Source: Actinomortierella ambigua
Lineage: Eukaryota; Mortierellomycota; Mortierellomycetes; Mortierellales; Mortierellaceae
Assembly: GCA_016098155.1 (NCBI GenBank)
Contig: JAAAJB010000437.1
Location: 1-30,713 of the forward strand
Direction of reading: 5' to 3'
DNA length: 30,713 nt
Shown here: positions 1-11,100 of the stretch, one piece after another
Numbering within the stretch: position 1 is the stretch's first letter
Layout of the letters: each line of letters opens with the position of its first letter
The notes under the pieces: generated by a model
Told to the model about the DNA's origin: nothing
Databases searched by the model: none
What the model saw: only the letters and a program-made list of their open reading frames with translations
Position numbers and translations under genes: made by a program

Positions 1-434
1 TATGGACAGGAACAATTGCGCTCTGCCTGGCTGTTATCTTACCAAGGGTGGGGGTTTGGGGCTAGCTGAATTCATTGAGCTGAGCTGAGATGGAGGGAAA
101 TGCAATTGTGAATGTGAATGATGGTGATGAGAGAGTGAAAGAGTTGCTTTCTTCCCTTTGCACCTTGGACGTCTTTCACCATGGGAGTCTTTCACCATGG
201 AAGTCTTTCACCTATTGTCTCGCTGTGTGCAAGGCCATCAATTCCACACATCCCGCCTCAAAAAATCTGCCAGGTCAGAGATGTCCACGGTGGTATCAAA
301 TCTGCCAATGGACCAGCCCCCCCCGCGCTCTACTCGGACATATCTACCCCACCAGCTGCCGAGTGGGCTCGGCCCTAGTTACGAAGCCAACGTCTTCGCA
401 GATAGCGCCCCACAGCGCCGCTTCTTCCTCAATC
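1..434. other. No gene recognised in the left-edge stretch
   Basis: Overlapping short open frames on both strands have unrelated, composition-driven translations and no recognisable domain. Apart from the 16-bp tandem repeat at 171-218 I see nothing supportable here. Confidence 0.5.
171..218. repeat. 16-bp tandem repeat, three copies
   Basis: Three head-to-tail copies of a 16-bp unit beginning gtctttcaccatgg start at 171, 187 and 203. The first two differ only at their last base; the third diverges after gtctttcacc. The unit carries an NcoI-like CCATGG palindrome. The short open frames over this stretch are low-complexity and show no family resemblance, so I read it as non-coding. Confidence 0.75.
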
Positions 435-450
435 TCACACCAGCGGGAGC

Positions 451-517
451 AAGAGAGAGAGGGAGAGAGAAAGAGAGAGAAAGAGAGAGAGATTGAAAGA
501 GAGAGAGATTGAAAGAG
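451..517. repeat. GA-rich microsatellite
   Basis: Nearly pure purine (ga)n tract with occasional g, a and t interruptions; gattgaaagaga is repeated inside it. It overlaps the tail of the open minus-strand frame of the FAD-oxidase remnant. There it would encode an S/L-rich tail unlike any member of that family. Confidence 0.85.
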
Positions 518-683
518 CACTACGCGGACAGGCTTGTCGTGTTCCCAGCATAGTACGTGGATCATTCACAACCAGTCTTGGAAAGCGGTACTGGTACATA
601 GCGGTCTCGACGACTAAAATCTTTTTAATTATCGCTGGTCGCTTTGACCCTATTCTAGCTAGCATCAATACCTGTACCATCAG

Positions 684-893
684 CCCCTCATCCCAATCCT
701 CACTCCCAACGCATTTCCGACAGACAAAGAACCCTTTGGGGTCATACTTGTTCTTCACCTGGCGCAACCTTGCATAATTATCGCCAAAGAAGCTCGCTTG
801 CCAATCCGGCTCGAGCAGATCTGCCTCGTTAAAATACGCGCCACTCTCATACCTGTGGTCACGAGTCTCCCAGAAGAAACTGACCGTGGAGAT
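684..893 (-). pseudogene. Orphan C-terminal (BBE) fragment of an FAD-linked oxidase
   Basis: Read on the minus strand from 893, the frame gives a typical end of an FAD-linked, PCMH-type oxidoreductase with a berberine-bridge-like C-terminal domain. It reads ESGAYFNEADLLEPDWQASF, then FFGDNYARLRQVKNKYDP, then a KCVGSEDW ending. In the family this block lies at the extreme C-terminus and helps close the substrate pocket. Here an in-frame TAA (894-896) lies just upstream. No preceding exon with the FAD-binding half is visible to 1071. The frame also lacks the expected stop after SEDWDE and runs on to 435 through a GA tract. I therefore call it a decayed remnant. A terminal exon of a gene whose upstream exons lie elsewhere is less likely, because the importin gene starts at 1072 on the same strand. 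Confidence 0.7.
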
Positions 894-985
894 TTATGGC
901 AACAAAGACAGCGATGAGCCCCAATTCCCTTCTGGTAATTCTGTAGTAAAAGGGGCAAATAATGATGCTGCGAGAAAACTGTTGC

Positions 986-991
986 TTTATT
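986..991 (-). terminator. Likely poly(A) signal AATAAA of the importin gene
   Basis: A minus-strand AATAAA lies about 80 nt downstream of the importin stop codon, a normal distance for a 3' UTR. The surrounding 894-1071 has no coding appearance. Confidence 0.5.
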
Positions 992-1071
992 CTTTGCATA
1001 GAGGGATTAGATACTGCGAAGACGCGCCTTTAAATTTGATTTTTTTGGTGGCGCGCACCATAGCACTTTAG

Positions 1072-4000
1072 TTACTGCAGAAAGTGTGACAAAGCCTGCT
1101 TTTCGGTATCGTTCAGCTCATTGACACCTTGCACAAACACAGCGTTGTTCTGCTGAGCACACTGACGGAAAAAGTCGAGCAAGAACGTCTTCATATCCAT
1201 CTGGTAGACAGGGTCGGCCAGGATATCTGGGTCCGTGACCTCCTCCTCGTCTCCATCAAAGTCCAAGCCATGCGAGTCCATCAGGTCCGACAGGTACGAA
1301 AACTTGTCCTGTGCCGTCAACTCTTCATCCTCCCACTCATCTTCTTCGCCATCGTCAAAGTCAGAGTCGCCCTCGGGTGCCTCTTCTTCTTCCATCATCT
1401 TGTTCTCCAAGTCACCATACAGCAGCTTAACAATCTTGGTTGGCGCGGTGGTTGTCGTGAACTGGTCAGGAGCTACGAGACGAGTGACGAAAAAAAAAAA
1501 AAAAAACACAGCATAATTAGTAAATTGAATGGGAGGCAAAAAGAAGGGTAATTTGAGAGAACCATCCATAAGAGAAACTTACTGCTCTTTGCGCGGGAGC
1601 GGGTGACAATGCCTGTGGTAAAAAAAAAAAAAAAAATAAAAAATAAAAAGGCAAAGAGCCGATTAATGAAAATAGGAGCTCATGTACAAAGACAAAGCGA
1701 GTATGTTGATGGGATGAAGGCACATACGCGTGGAGACGGGAACAATCAGCTCACCCTTAACTGGGATAGAGTAGACTCGCTGATCGCCTGAAGTTAGGAG
1801 CCTGGTCAGTGCAACAGTGCTAGTAGGGTTGGGGGAAATGAGTGGGCAAACAAGGCGTTAGGTGTTTTTCGGCAGCCTTGGCTCCAGTGTTTGGTCATGG
1901 TACCAACGGTAGCGCGGAGTCATACCTGACTTTCTGGTTATACAATCCCTGGATATCAGTATGGTTTTCCAGCCAAGCTGCAAGAACAATCTCAAGGCCA
2001 TTGCGACCCTGGATGGTGAGACCGCTCAAAAAGTTGAGCACAACCTCGTGCTGGTTCAAGCACAAGTGAGCAAAGACCATAACCAAAGGCTATCCAAACA
2101 GAAGAGCAGCAGATGTCAGCACACTACGACCACGCTTCAAGTGCCGAAAAAAACACTTCTTCGCACAACACATGCTTGACCCGGGACATATTTTGACGTA
2201 CATGAATAAACGTTGTCAGCTTTGCGTCGGCAAGGCGGAGGGTGACGGCATTCAGGAGATCGGGGATGACGGGGGCCACGAGATCACCACCTTTCTTGAT
2301 CAGCTTGGCAATCAGGTCACCAACAAACAGCGCCGCCGACTCGGTCTGCGAAGGATCCAGGAGCTTGGCAATGAACTGGATTGTGAGATCCAAGCCGGAC
2401 TTGCCGCTCGAGGCGTCCCGCCAGTTGGCAATCTGCGCAACGTCCTTCTGGACAGCAATGGTCAACAGCTCCTGACCACTCTGCAGGATGTCGCGGTCGT
2501 CCGTCGTGAGTAAGACCGACATCAAAGCACGGAAGAACTGGTCGATGTAGTGGGGAGGCAGGGGAGAGGAGGCACCTTGCAAAAGTCCTTTGACCAAGTC
2601 GATGGCACAGGAGACCATTGCCTTGTCAGGGTTCTCCGTTGAGATCATGCTGACCAATGGAGGCATGGAGCGAGCGCTCAAGGCGGGGTGAATGAATGGG
2701 TTGGCGGCCAAGCTATCAAAGAGGTCCATGATGTCGGCCGAGATAAGGTGGTCTGCCGGGAATTTGACCCAGGTTTCCAGAACGAGGGGTCCAAGAAGCG
2801 ACTCGTAATCGGCAGCAGCCTTTTCATCAATCTTGGCAGCGGTGATCAGTGTTCGAAGGACAAGACTCAGACTGTCCTCGGTGGTCACGCTCATCAAGGG
2901 AGCAACGCCCTCCAAAATATAGCGCTGGTAGGGAGCAATGTGCTGCTTGTCGAGGTACTGGTTAAAGTTGTTGAGCGCCTTGAGGGCCGAGATCTTGACG
3001 ATAGCCGAAGGAGACTTGGAGATGGCCTCCACTGCGGCCGAAACGTACTGCGAGGCTAGGTTGGCGGGAAGGATTGAGGCAAACTGGGAAGCAAAGACAA
3101 AGGAGCGTCCCTGCAAGAAGGGGAAGTTGTGTTCCGAGAAATTGCCAAGTACAATGTGATCGAACCATGAGGCGAGGTCGACAGGGGATGGTGAACCGCT
3201 CTTGACGGCCTCGCACAGTTCAGAAGAAACAAGCCCAATGGCAAGCAAGCAAGCCTCCTGAGGCTTCCACCAGGTGGCGCTACCATCAGCCTTTTCCTGA
3301 AGCGACAGGGTGGCCTCCTGCTTAACACTCTTATTCAGAGCGTGGAGAGTCCACTTGGGGAAGTTTTCGACGAGAGTCAGCAGGAGATCCTGGGCAGCAA
3401 TACGAACGTTGAACGAGTAACCCTCCTCGTCCTCATCGGCAAGGAACTGGTTGGGGTCCGAGCTCCAATTGTCTGCCTGGTCGTCGGTCATCTGGAGGAA
3501 GTTGAGTGTGTTCCAGACAAGTTGGTGCATGATGCCGGACTTGCCATCCTCGCCAATGAATACACTCTGGGTCAGTTTGCGACGGCGGCATGCCAGCTGG
3601 AAAAGCTCAAACTGAACAAAGAGCAGCGACTCAAAACCAATGGTCTCGCCATCAGAATCCTGATAGCCACCGCTCGCACCATCTGACTCTGAGTTGACAT
3701 ACTCTTGGACATAGCGAGCTCGAAGGTGAACGAGATCATGCCAGACAGCTGAGAGAATCGTGATAAGGTAGGGCGACATCAGCTTGGGGAATCCCTGAAT
3801 GGAAAGGTTGATGCATCGGATGATCTCCGCTTTCAGGCCCCATTCAGCCACCTGTTCATCATGCGACTCGGCGCGCTTGCCCAACACGCTGATGAAAGCC
3901 TCGTTCCATAGACCAATGATGGGAGCAAGATAGGTCTTGATGGCTTCGGGGTGCTCATCCTTGATGGTATAGAGCATCTCCACAGCGCTACGGAAGATTG

Positions 4001-5025
4001 AGGCGCATCTAGAACGAGTCGCAGCCGAGTAAAGTTGATCAGAGACCAGGATGCGAAGCAACTCAGGGAACAAGACAGGTGCAACAAGGGGCAGCTGGAC
4101 GTGGGTAATATCCTTGTTCACAAACTCTATAAAGAGGGAAAGAGGCAGTCAAAATGATATCGTGTGAGGATAGAAGTCAGCTTCTTGAACAGAAAATTTT
4201 GTCCGCTCATCGTTTCAACTTTTTTTTTTTTTTTTTTTTTTTTTGCACGCCCATTCGGCGACATACCGGCCAAGACACGCATGGATCCATGAACCTCGTC
4301 TGCGGATCCGCTCTTCAGGTGGTGAACCAGGACATCCAGCAGGTTGGGCCAGGACTCGGGCCAGTCGTGATGAGCGATCTTTGAAATGGCATACGCCTAT
4401 CACAGATATGATTTGAAAACAATGTTAAGAGGGAAACAAAATGGTTGACCAAGCATCACCTATCAGCTGCAATGCATCAGGACAACTTACGCACGACGAA
4501 CGAATGCGAGGAGTTGGGTCGGACAATCCAGCCAGAATGAGCTCACGGACGACAGCCTTGATCTATGCATTATGTTCAAGGTGTGGTATTTGTACGGTGA
4601 GACTTTGAGAGGATATCCAAGATTCCAGCTATGCGGGATTTTGGGTAGGTGGAGAAGTGTACCTGTGCTGGTGGCTCAGGGCCAGTGAACTTTGAGCTCT
4701 TCTCGGACCACTGAGTATCCACGTAGCTCTTGAGGAGCACGGCAGCAGAATGGCGCTGGGAGAGATTAACCTCGTGCGACAAGGCCAGTCTTACAAGACT
4801 AACAGGAAGCTCTGCAGTAATGGAAAAGGGGAGTCATGGTCGAGGACGGTCAGACTGGAATGGTGGCAATACGCGATTCGACGCATGGAAAGGAAAAAAA
4901 GAAAAAAAGGGTTTGGTAATACCTGGATTTTGCTGCAGCTCCTTGATGCGGTGCTCGGCGGTCTGACGGACATTTGCGTCGGCAGCCAAGGTGTCAGTCA
5001 GGGTCTGGAAGACAATCTGATCCAT
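1072..5025 (-). CDS. IPO9: Importin-9 / Kap114 family karyopherin
   Basis: Nuclear import receptor of the importin-beta superfamily. IPO9/Kap114 is known to carry histones H2A-H2B and TBP. Nine exons join in frame: 5025-4923, 4811-4663, 4562-4491, 4396-4267, 4126-2202, 2089-1926, 1819-1728, 1612-1583 and 1472-1072, giving 1021 aa (human IPO9 is about 1041). The start MDQIVFQTLTDTLAADANVR and the following RHSAAVLLKSYVDTQW give the importin N-terminal repeat. The large exon is a run of HEAT-type helices with an acidic DEDEEG loop. The end matches IPO9 in order: KVSTVALTRLL, a VKGE block, an acidic EEEE..DSDFDDGEEDEWEDEE loop (about residues 905-925), DPVYQMDMKTFLLDF, then NELNDTEKQALSHFLQ. The acidic C-terminal loop fits histone binding. 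Exon 8 is only 30 bp. The gene is divergent from the prolyl-tRNA synthetase. Confidence 0.93.
1490..1506. repeat. A17 homopolymer (poly-T on the importin strand)
   Basis: Seventeen adenines on the plus strand lie in the intron between exons 8 and 9 of the importin gene. On the coding strand this is a T run about 18 nt before the acceptor, so it probably serves as the polypyrimidine tract. Confidence 0.8.
1620..1636. repeat. A17 homopolymer (poly-T on the importin strand)
   Basis: A second A run, directly before the acceptor of the 30-bp exon 8 of the importin gene. On the coding strand it reads T17 then ACCACAG, a strong polypyrimidine tract, which may help define so small an exon. Confidence 0.8.
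4220..4244. repeat. T25 homopolymer in an importin intron
   Basis: Twenty-five thymines in the intron between exons 4 and 5 of the importin gene. It reads as poly-A on the coding strand, so it is not a polypyrimidine tract. The length is likely variable or error-prone in assembly. Confidence 0.85.
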
Positions 5026-5278
5026 TCCTGCTAGATCGAGTGGTGGTTGGATGTTGAGAGGAATAGGGGTGCACGAGAGAGAGAGAGAGCACTGAGCTGA
5101 GGGGCAGACAGACGTTCTTCTTCAAGCATTGAGTGTTTCTGTTCAGCTGGCAGCCAAAAAGTGACTGTGTGTGGCAAACCTTATCCTGCCCAACGCGCCT
5201 GTGCCCTCCGAAAAGAGGCCTTGAAGGTTTTTTGAGTCCAGGGCACTCACGGAATCTCAACACATCCCTGTCTTAACA
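5026..5278. promoter_or_regulatory. Shared divergent promoter region, importin / prolyl-tRNA synthetase
   Basis: The two start codons face away from each other with 253 bp between them, so both promoters and 5' UTRs must fit here. A short GA run (about 5079-5090) is the only simple element I see. No TATA box is convincing at a sensible distance. The role is inferred from gene orientation only. Confidence 0.6.
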
Positions 5279-7568
5279 ATGTCGTGCTCCCTTCATTCCA
5301 TGGGCAGGGTCCTTGCCTGGGACTCGCGACAGCGGTGTTCCTCGCTCGGATTTAAGAGGCACGCATCAACTGTAGGTAGTCTCCTTCCTTTTGGTCCGAG
5401 CGTTGACACCTTTCCTCCTTTACTGGGATCAGCATACTCACATCCTACCTCTTTCACCGATCAGTTCCGCCATAGGATATCAAGGTCTCTGGTACCAACC
5501 TCCAAGCAAAAGTTTGTCCATGTTGCCGGTCAGGAGATGGTACCTAGCCAGCAGTTGTTGCTGCGTGCCGGAATGATGCGCCAGGTATGGGATGGGGGAG
5601 CAAGCGAACGATCGAGAGAGAGGGGGGGGGGTCCGATTTTCTGGTCCGAGACTTTGAAATAGCCAAAATCTCGAGCAGAAATTTACTCATCCTGTTTTCC
5701 ACTAATTCCAAACTGCCTGTAGTCATCCTCAGGTATCTACTCGATGTTGCCATTCGGGTTGAAAAGTCTGGTCAAGATCGAGGCGATCATTGACGAAGAA
5801 CTGGAGGACATTGGCTGTCAAAAGCTCGCCATGCCCAACATGTTGCCTGCGGAGAACTGGAAGAAGACGGGCCGTTGGGAGACTGCGGGTCCAGAGATGT
5901 TCAAGCTCAAGGATCGCAAGGGCGCTGAATTTCTGTTGGCCCCAACACACGAAGAGGAAATCACGACCTTGATCGGCAAGGAGGTTCAGAGTTACCGCCA
6001 ACTACCCATCCGAGTCTACCAAGTCACACGAAAGTTCCGCGATGAGTTGCGTGCTCGAAGTGGACTGCTCCGTGGCAAAGAGTTTCTCATGAAGGACCTC
6101 TACACATTCGATGTGTCAGAGGAGGAGGCGCGAAAGACTTATGATGAAGTCGTAGAGGCGTACCGTCGCATCATGACCCGTCTCGGTGTTCCATACGCAG
6201 TGGTAAGTGTCAACTTTGTCCATTCTCAGAACAAAACTGTAGGCGTGGCATCTGACATTTTTAATAACCTTTCAATCTGATCTAGGCTGAGGCTGACACG
6301 GGGAATATTGGCGGCTCTCATTCCCATGAATTCCATATTCTTTCGCGAGGTATTTTTCCAATAGTCCAGGGGATACTGTAGAAAAAGGTCATTTTCATTT
6401 ATCCAACTTGATTTATGAAGGTATTGACTTATTTTTTTTGAAAAAATTCTTCCCGTTTCCGATCCTAGTCGGTGAAGACTCGTTGCTGTCGTGTAGCTCT
6501 TGTGGGTACACGTCGAACGAAGAGCGTGCGGTGGGTGTGATTCCAGAGGAGCCATCCAAGGTGGCAACAAAATTCCGCAACTCGACGGATCTTGGCAAGT
6601 GGGTCGAGTCGCTCGATTTGATTCCTCGCTCGGCTGTTCGTATTAACCCCAAGGTTCGATATGGGCTTTTGCATGAGGCCGAGCAAGATGGCAGCGCCAA
6701 AACGACGTTGCTGGCGGTCGCTACCGCAGCCGATCGCCAGGTCAATGAGATCAAGATGAACAAGGCATTGGGAAAGTTGGAAGTCTTTGATACTCTGGAG
6801 GAAGCCAGGGGTGCGCTTGGAGAGGAGAAGGTGTCACGGTTTGCGTTGTGCGTGGATCAGTCGCTCTTCCCAGGACTGAAGACAGCCCCTCGGTCAAAGT
6901 CGATGACGGTTGATGGTGCCTTGCCAGCAGACATTGCTGGCATTAGCTGTGTGTCTGGATCACCAGTCTTGGACGTGCACTATGGTGATTTCCACAACTG
7001 TCTGCCTGGAGATGGATGCCCACATTGCGCAACCCCGCTCAGCACTAGTCGGGCGATCGAAGTTGGACACACCTTCCTTTTGGGCACAAAGTATTCGGCG
7101 GCGCTTGACACCACCTTTATGCCAGCGACAGGAACTGAGCCCTTGCCATTTCAGATGGGTTGCTACGGACTGGGCATCACGCGACTTTTAGCGTCCATTA
7201 TCGAGGCCTCACACGACCATCGGGGTATTCAGTGGCCAGAGTCTGTGGCACCCTATCGGGTGGTGATTGTTACATCGGAGGACGAGGAGTGCATAAAGAT
7301 CGGCGACGAGGTGTACGATGCTGTGCAGGCGTCTCTGAAGACCAAGTCGGATGTGATTATTGACGACCGCCTGGATGTCACACTCGGCTTCAAGATGAAG
7401 GACGCGGAGCTGATTGGCTACCCGTGGATGGTCGTTGTTGGCAAGGGCTATTTACGGACGGGCAATGTCGAGGTGCAGCATCGCCTCACTGGCGAGAAGC
7501 ATCACATCACGTTCGACGGCATTGCCGAGTTTTTTGCCAAGCGTCGTGAAGTGAGGCCATCTCTATAG
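5279..7568 (+). CDS. PARS2: Prolyl-tRNA synthetase, bacterial-type, probably mitochondrial
   Basis: Class II aminoacyl-tRNA synthetase that charges tRNA-Pro; called AIM10 in yeast. Four exons join in frame: 5279-5584, 5723-6202, 6286-6349 and 6469-7568, giving 649 aa. The first 31 residues are rich in S, R and K (MGRVLAWDSRQRCSSLGFKR) and fit a mitochondrial presequence. The catalytic core follows: SSGIYSMLPFGLK (motif 1 region), LAPTHEEEIT near residue 175, motif 2 FRDELRARSGLLRGKEFLMK near 207, IEVGHTFLLGTKYSA, and motif 3 GCYGLGITRLLASIIE near 514. An anticodon-binding domain starts at APYRVVIVTSE. Between motifs 2 and 3 lies a long insert that resembles the bacterial INS domain and is flanked by C-x-x-C pairs (CSSC, CPHC). 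The protein is longer than human PARS2 (about 475 aa), mainly because of this insert. The first ATG was chosen because it gives the presequence. Confidence 0.93.
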
Positions 7569-8186
7569 GATGTTCAGATAGTGAACAGCACGATAGATAC
7601 AATACAGCCTGTCAAGAATGGAAAGGGGAGAGGAGGGGGGCTGTGCCGCTCAAAAAAAAAAGATTAGTGAGGCGGTGCTGTTGGCTAACACACCAGAGAG
7701 AGACAAGGAGATGTGGTGAATGTGGGTGGTGTTGTGGAGGGTCCCCCTCCCCTCCCTCCCCTCACGTTCCCTCATCCCCTGCCCTGTTCCTCGTTTGTCG
7801 TGTGTCTCTCGTCGCACTTTTTTCTTTTTCTCTCATTCACGCATTGCACTCCTGAATCGAGCTGGGTAGACCTTTGCACTCGATCGCCCTCTCCCTTTTT
7901 CCTCCTCACTCTCTTTCTCTCCATTCCTCTCTTTTCGAGCCCACATTCCCCCTCTTCCCCTTACCTCCTCCACAGGCTCATTGGCCCATTGCATCGTGTT
8001 CCTATTCAATTTGCTCACCGCAGGCTTGGGCCATATTCAATCCTTCAATCGCGTCACTGCTTGTTGGGCATCCGCGGAGTATAACGACGCCCAACTAAAA
8101 ACTGCGTGGGGCTTCAGCCTTTCTTTGTTTCCCACCCGTGCTTCTCTCCTCTCTCTTTCATCTCTCCATTAACACCCCTTGCACCA
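7569..8186. promoter_or_regulatory. Intergenic: synthetase 3' UTR and BEACH-gene promoter/5' UTR
   Basis: There is no convincing gene in this 618-bp interval. The stretch from about 7740 to 8170 is strongly pyrimidine-rich on the plus strand (long c/t runs), as is common ahead of fungal start codons. The ORFs through it are P/S/L-rich composition artefacts. I see no AATAAA for the synthetase transcript. The regulatory role is inferred from position. Confidence 0.45.
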
Positions 8187-11100
8187 ATGTGGAAGACGCT
8201 TGTGGGCAAATTCCAGCCGCTGCCTTCGTCATCCCCGACAGACGGCCAACACGACCTCGAGTATAACTGGGACGAGCGGGATACGACGGGAGGCACTACA
8301 GTGTCGGACAATGGTGCTCTCCAAGAGGAAAGGGCCCTGTAAGTTAACTCTTTCACTCTAGGGCTAACTGCGGTGCCAGTGCGGGAAGGGAGGCGCCATT
8401 ACCGTTCACCGATGGGGCCTGTGCTGGAGTAGTGATAAGATCCGCATGCTCTTGTCGGAGGATTATCTAAGCGAATCGGGCGTGATGGATCCACTAGTAT
8501 TGCCGAGACCGGCGGTGGACCGGGGTGGGGGACGTGGGAAGAGATAGCGGGAGTAATAATGTCGTGTGTCATTGAAACCGGAGCGCGCAGTCTGACAGCC
8601 CACCCTCTATTGTCCCTTCTCTTCTGCGCGCGTTGTGTTTGATGTGTTATTTTAGGCTTCGGGCGACATTCTTTCGCTGCATGGAGGCTGACAACGAGGA
8701 GGTAAGGATCACCTTTGTGTGTCCGCGAGGATGAAGAAAAAAGAAAGATTTCTTTCACTCCCCTCTCAATTCGCCTTTCTAGCCTAGTCTCGACCCAAAT
8801 AGCAAGGAGATACACACTCTCGCTCACATGTTTCTCACTCTCTCACCCCTCCCCCTCTACACACAGGAACGCGCGCGGCAGTTCCAAGTATCTCTTCAGC
8901 TGTTCGTGTCCATCTTTGGCCGGCAAGTGTCGGGTCAATTGATTTCAGAAAGGTAACAAAGCACACTCATCCTCTACTGCTGCTACTTCTGCTCTTATGC
9001 TGGGCAAGGAAGGAAAAGAAAATAATGACCGTGCTCTGAACCAACAACCACTTGGTATCGACTCATCTCGGAGCGAATCAGAACAGTAGCGTGATTGGAT
9101 CGTGGGTCACTCACAATTACACTTATTGTTCTATGATGTGCCATCTTTTAGTCTACACGATCTCAAGGCCTTTACCACTATGGCAGGCGCAAAGCTAGTT
9201 CAGGCGATAGAGCCTGTGAGAGAGAAGGATCTGCTACGGAGAGATGCCAGTGCTGGTAAGGACAGGAGGAGTGAGAGAGAGAGAGAGCGAGAAAGTGGGT
9301 GAATGAGAGAGAGGCACCTGCTGGAGCACTGGCTGGAAAGACTAACCCTTGGGCATTGATGAAAACCACTCTATTTTTAAGCCTACATGCGCGTTCTTAG
9401 GAGCCCTGAGATCTGTAATGCCCTCAAGGCAATCGAGATCCTTGCAAAAGCGCCGGTAAACTTACTACGCCCCTTGAACTTGGGCAATATTGTTGTGCAT
9501 GTCTCCTTTTCACACCATACCCTCGCTCATATGTGGCTGACTGGCTCCTACATCTATCCGGTGTCATAGGATAATCTGCTCACAATATTGGCTCTGCAAG
9601 GCACCCATTCGCAGATGTTGCACGCTTTCCTGAATCTCGCAGAGTTCCCTAGCGCTTCTTTTGACAATCCTATACCCGGCAGTGTCGCGTCCATTCTCAT
9701 TGTCACGACGCTCACCAGTGCTCTTAAGCGACTTTTGTGGCGGAAGCCTATCCTCAACATGCTGATTGAACAGGATGAGTTTATTGGACTCTTCAACGCA
9801 TTGGTTCTTTCTCGTACCTCGCGTCTCGGCGGGGATCCTGCTGAACTTTACATTTGGAAGGCGCGGTATGAATCATGCAGTCTTTGCAAAGGATTTGTAT
9901 TATCCCAGGAATAGCCAAACTGACGGAGTTTTTCATCTTTCTTCTTCTTTGGGGACTTTATGACCTGCCTTGTAGAGTGATGGACGTAGCCGACTATGTC
10001 GTTGAGACAACTGAGGTCGACATTATGCCATATCTTCATTCCAAAGACTGCGCCAAACTCTTATCGGATGCTCTCCGAGAATATCTTGTTGATGGCAGCA
10101 TCGACTCTGTGCATAGGGAAGAAGGAATCTTGATCCTTCGTGTCATTGTCAAGTTGATCAAGGTATTTTGTTTTATTTCGCCTTGATGCTATCTCCCTTG
10201 TTGTATCTTCTGGTCGGCGAAAGAGGGTATTTTCATGTTCTGACACGAATCTATACCTATATTATCAATAGAAATCATCGCTCCTCTCAAATGTCCTGCT
10301 GGATGACTTTAAAGCAAATAAGATCTACGAAACTTTAGCGATGCTCCTAGTCTCACCTCCTTTTGATGAAGACATGCTCACATTCAAGGTATGGTGCCAA
10401 TAGTCCAAGTGCGAGGGCCTGCACAGCGCAGATACCAAGAGGTGGTCTTTGACTCCTAATGCTCTTTTCTCTTTCTTCCTCGTCTTTAGAACACCATCTT
10501 ATCTTTGGTGGAGGAGCTAGTCTTTATTGATAAAGAGGCTCTGCCTCTTCCTACCGAAGGCACACCATACCAACACAGAGGTGCAATAGAGAGGCTGATT
10601 GCTGAGATCATGCTATATTGTACGAATTTTTTTTGATAGGATCAACCAACTAATGAGATGTGCTTATTAACAATAGATTTCAATTTGCCGCTCGTGACCC
10701 CTGAACATGGTATGTCATTTCAATAATGTCTTGATTGTCCGTTTGTCCCACTAAAGCGTCAATACTAATCGTTTCCATGGTTCCTCGTCATTGGTCCTAA
10801 AGCTGGCGCAGTTGTGCGGAACATGGATGCTGCACGGGTTCTTGTCACGGCACTGGTTTATCCCGACATTTTAACAATGACATTGTTACCCCCCGGCGAT
10901 GTCGCCAAAGGGACGCCGCCCAACCAGTTCTCCGTGACAGTGTTTGCAACGTTGCTCTCTATTATCCGGGACCACCACATGAACTACTTCCTTCTGGAAA
11001 AGCTTGGAGTTCTCTCGTATGTCATCGAGCGCCTTGATGCGTACCACGAAGACCTTCAGCTGTCCATCATGGAGCTCTTTTCGTTCGTGGTCAAGGACCT

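Noticed and set aside
7713..8084. Plus-strand frames in the pyrimidine-rich stretch before the BEACH gene
   Set aside because: Translations are P/S/L/F-rich composition artefacts with no domain; the stretch is better read as promoter and 5' UTR.
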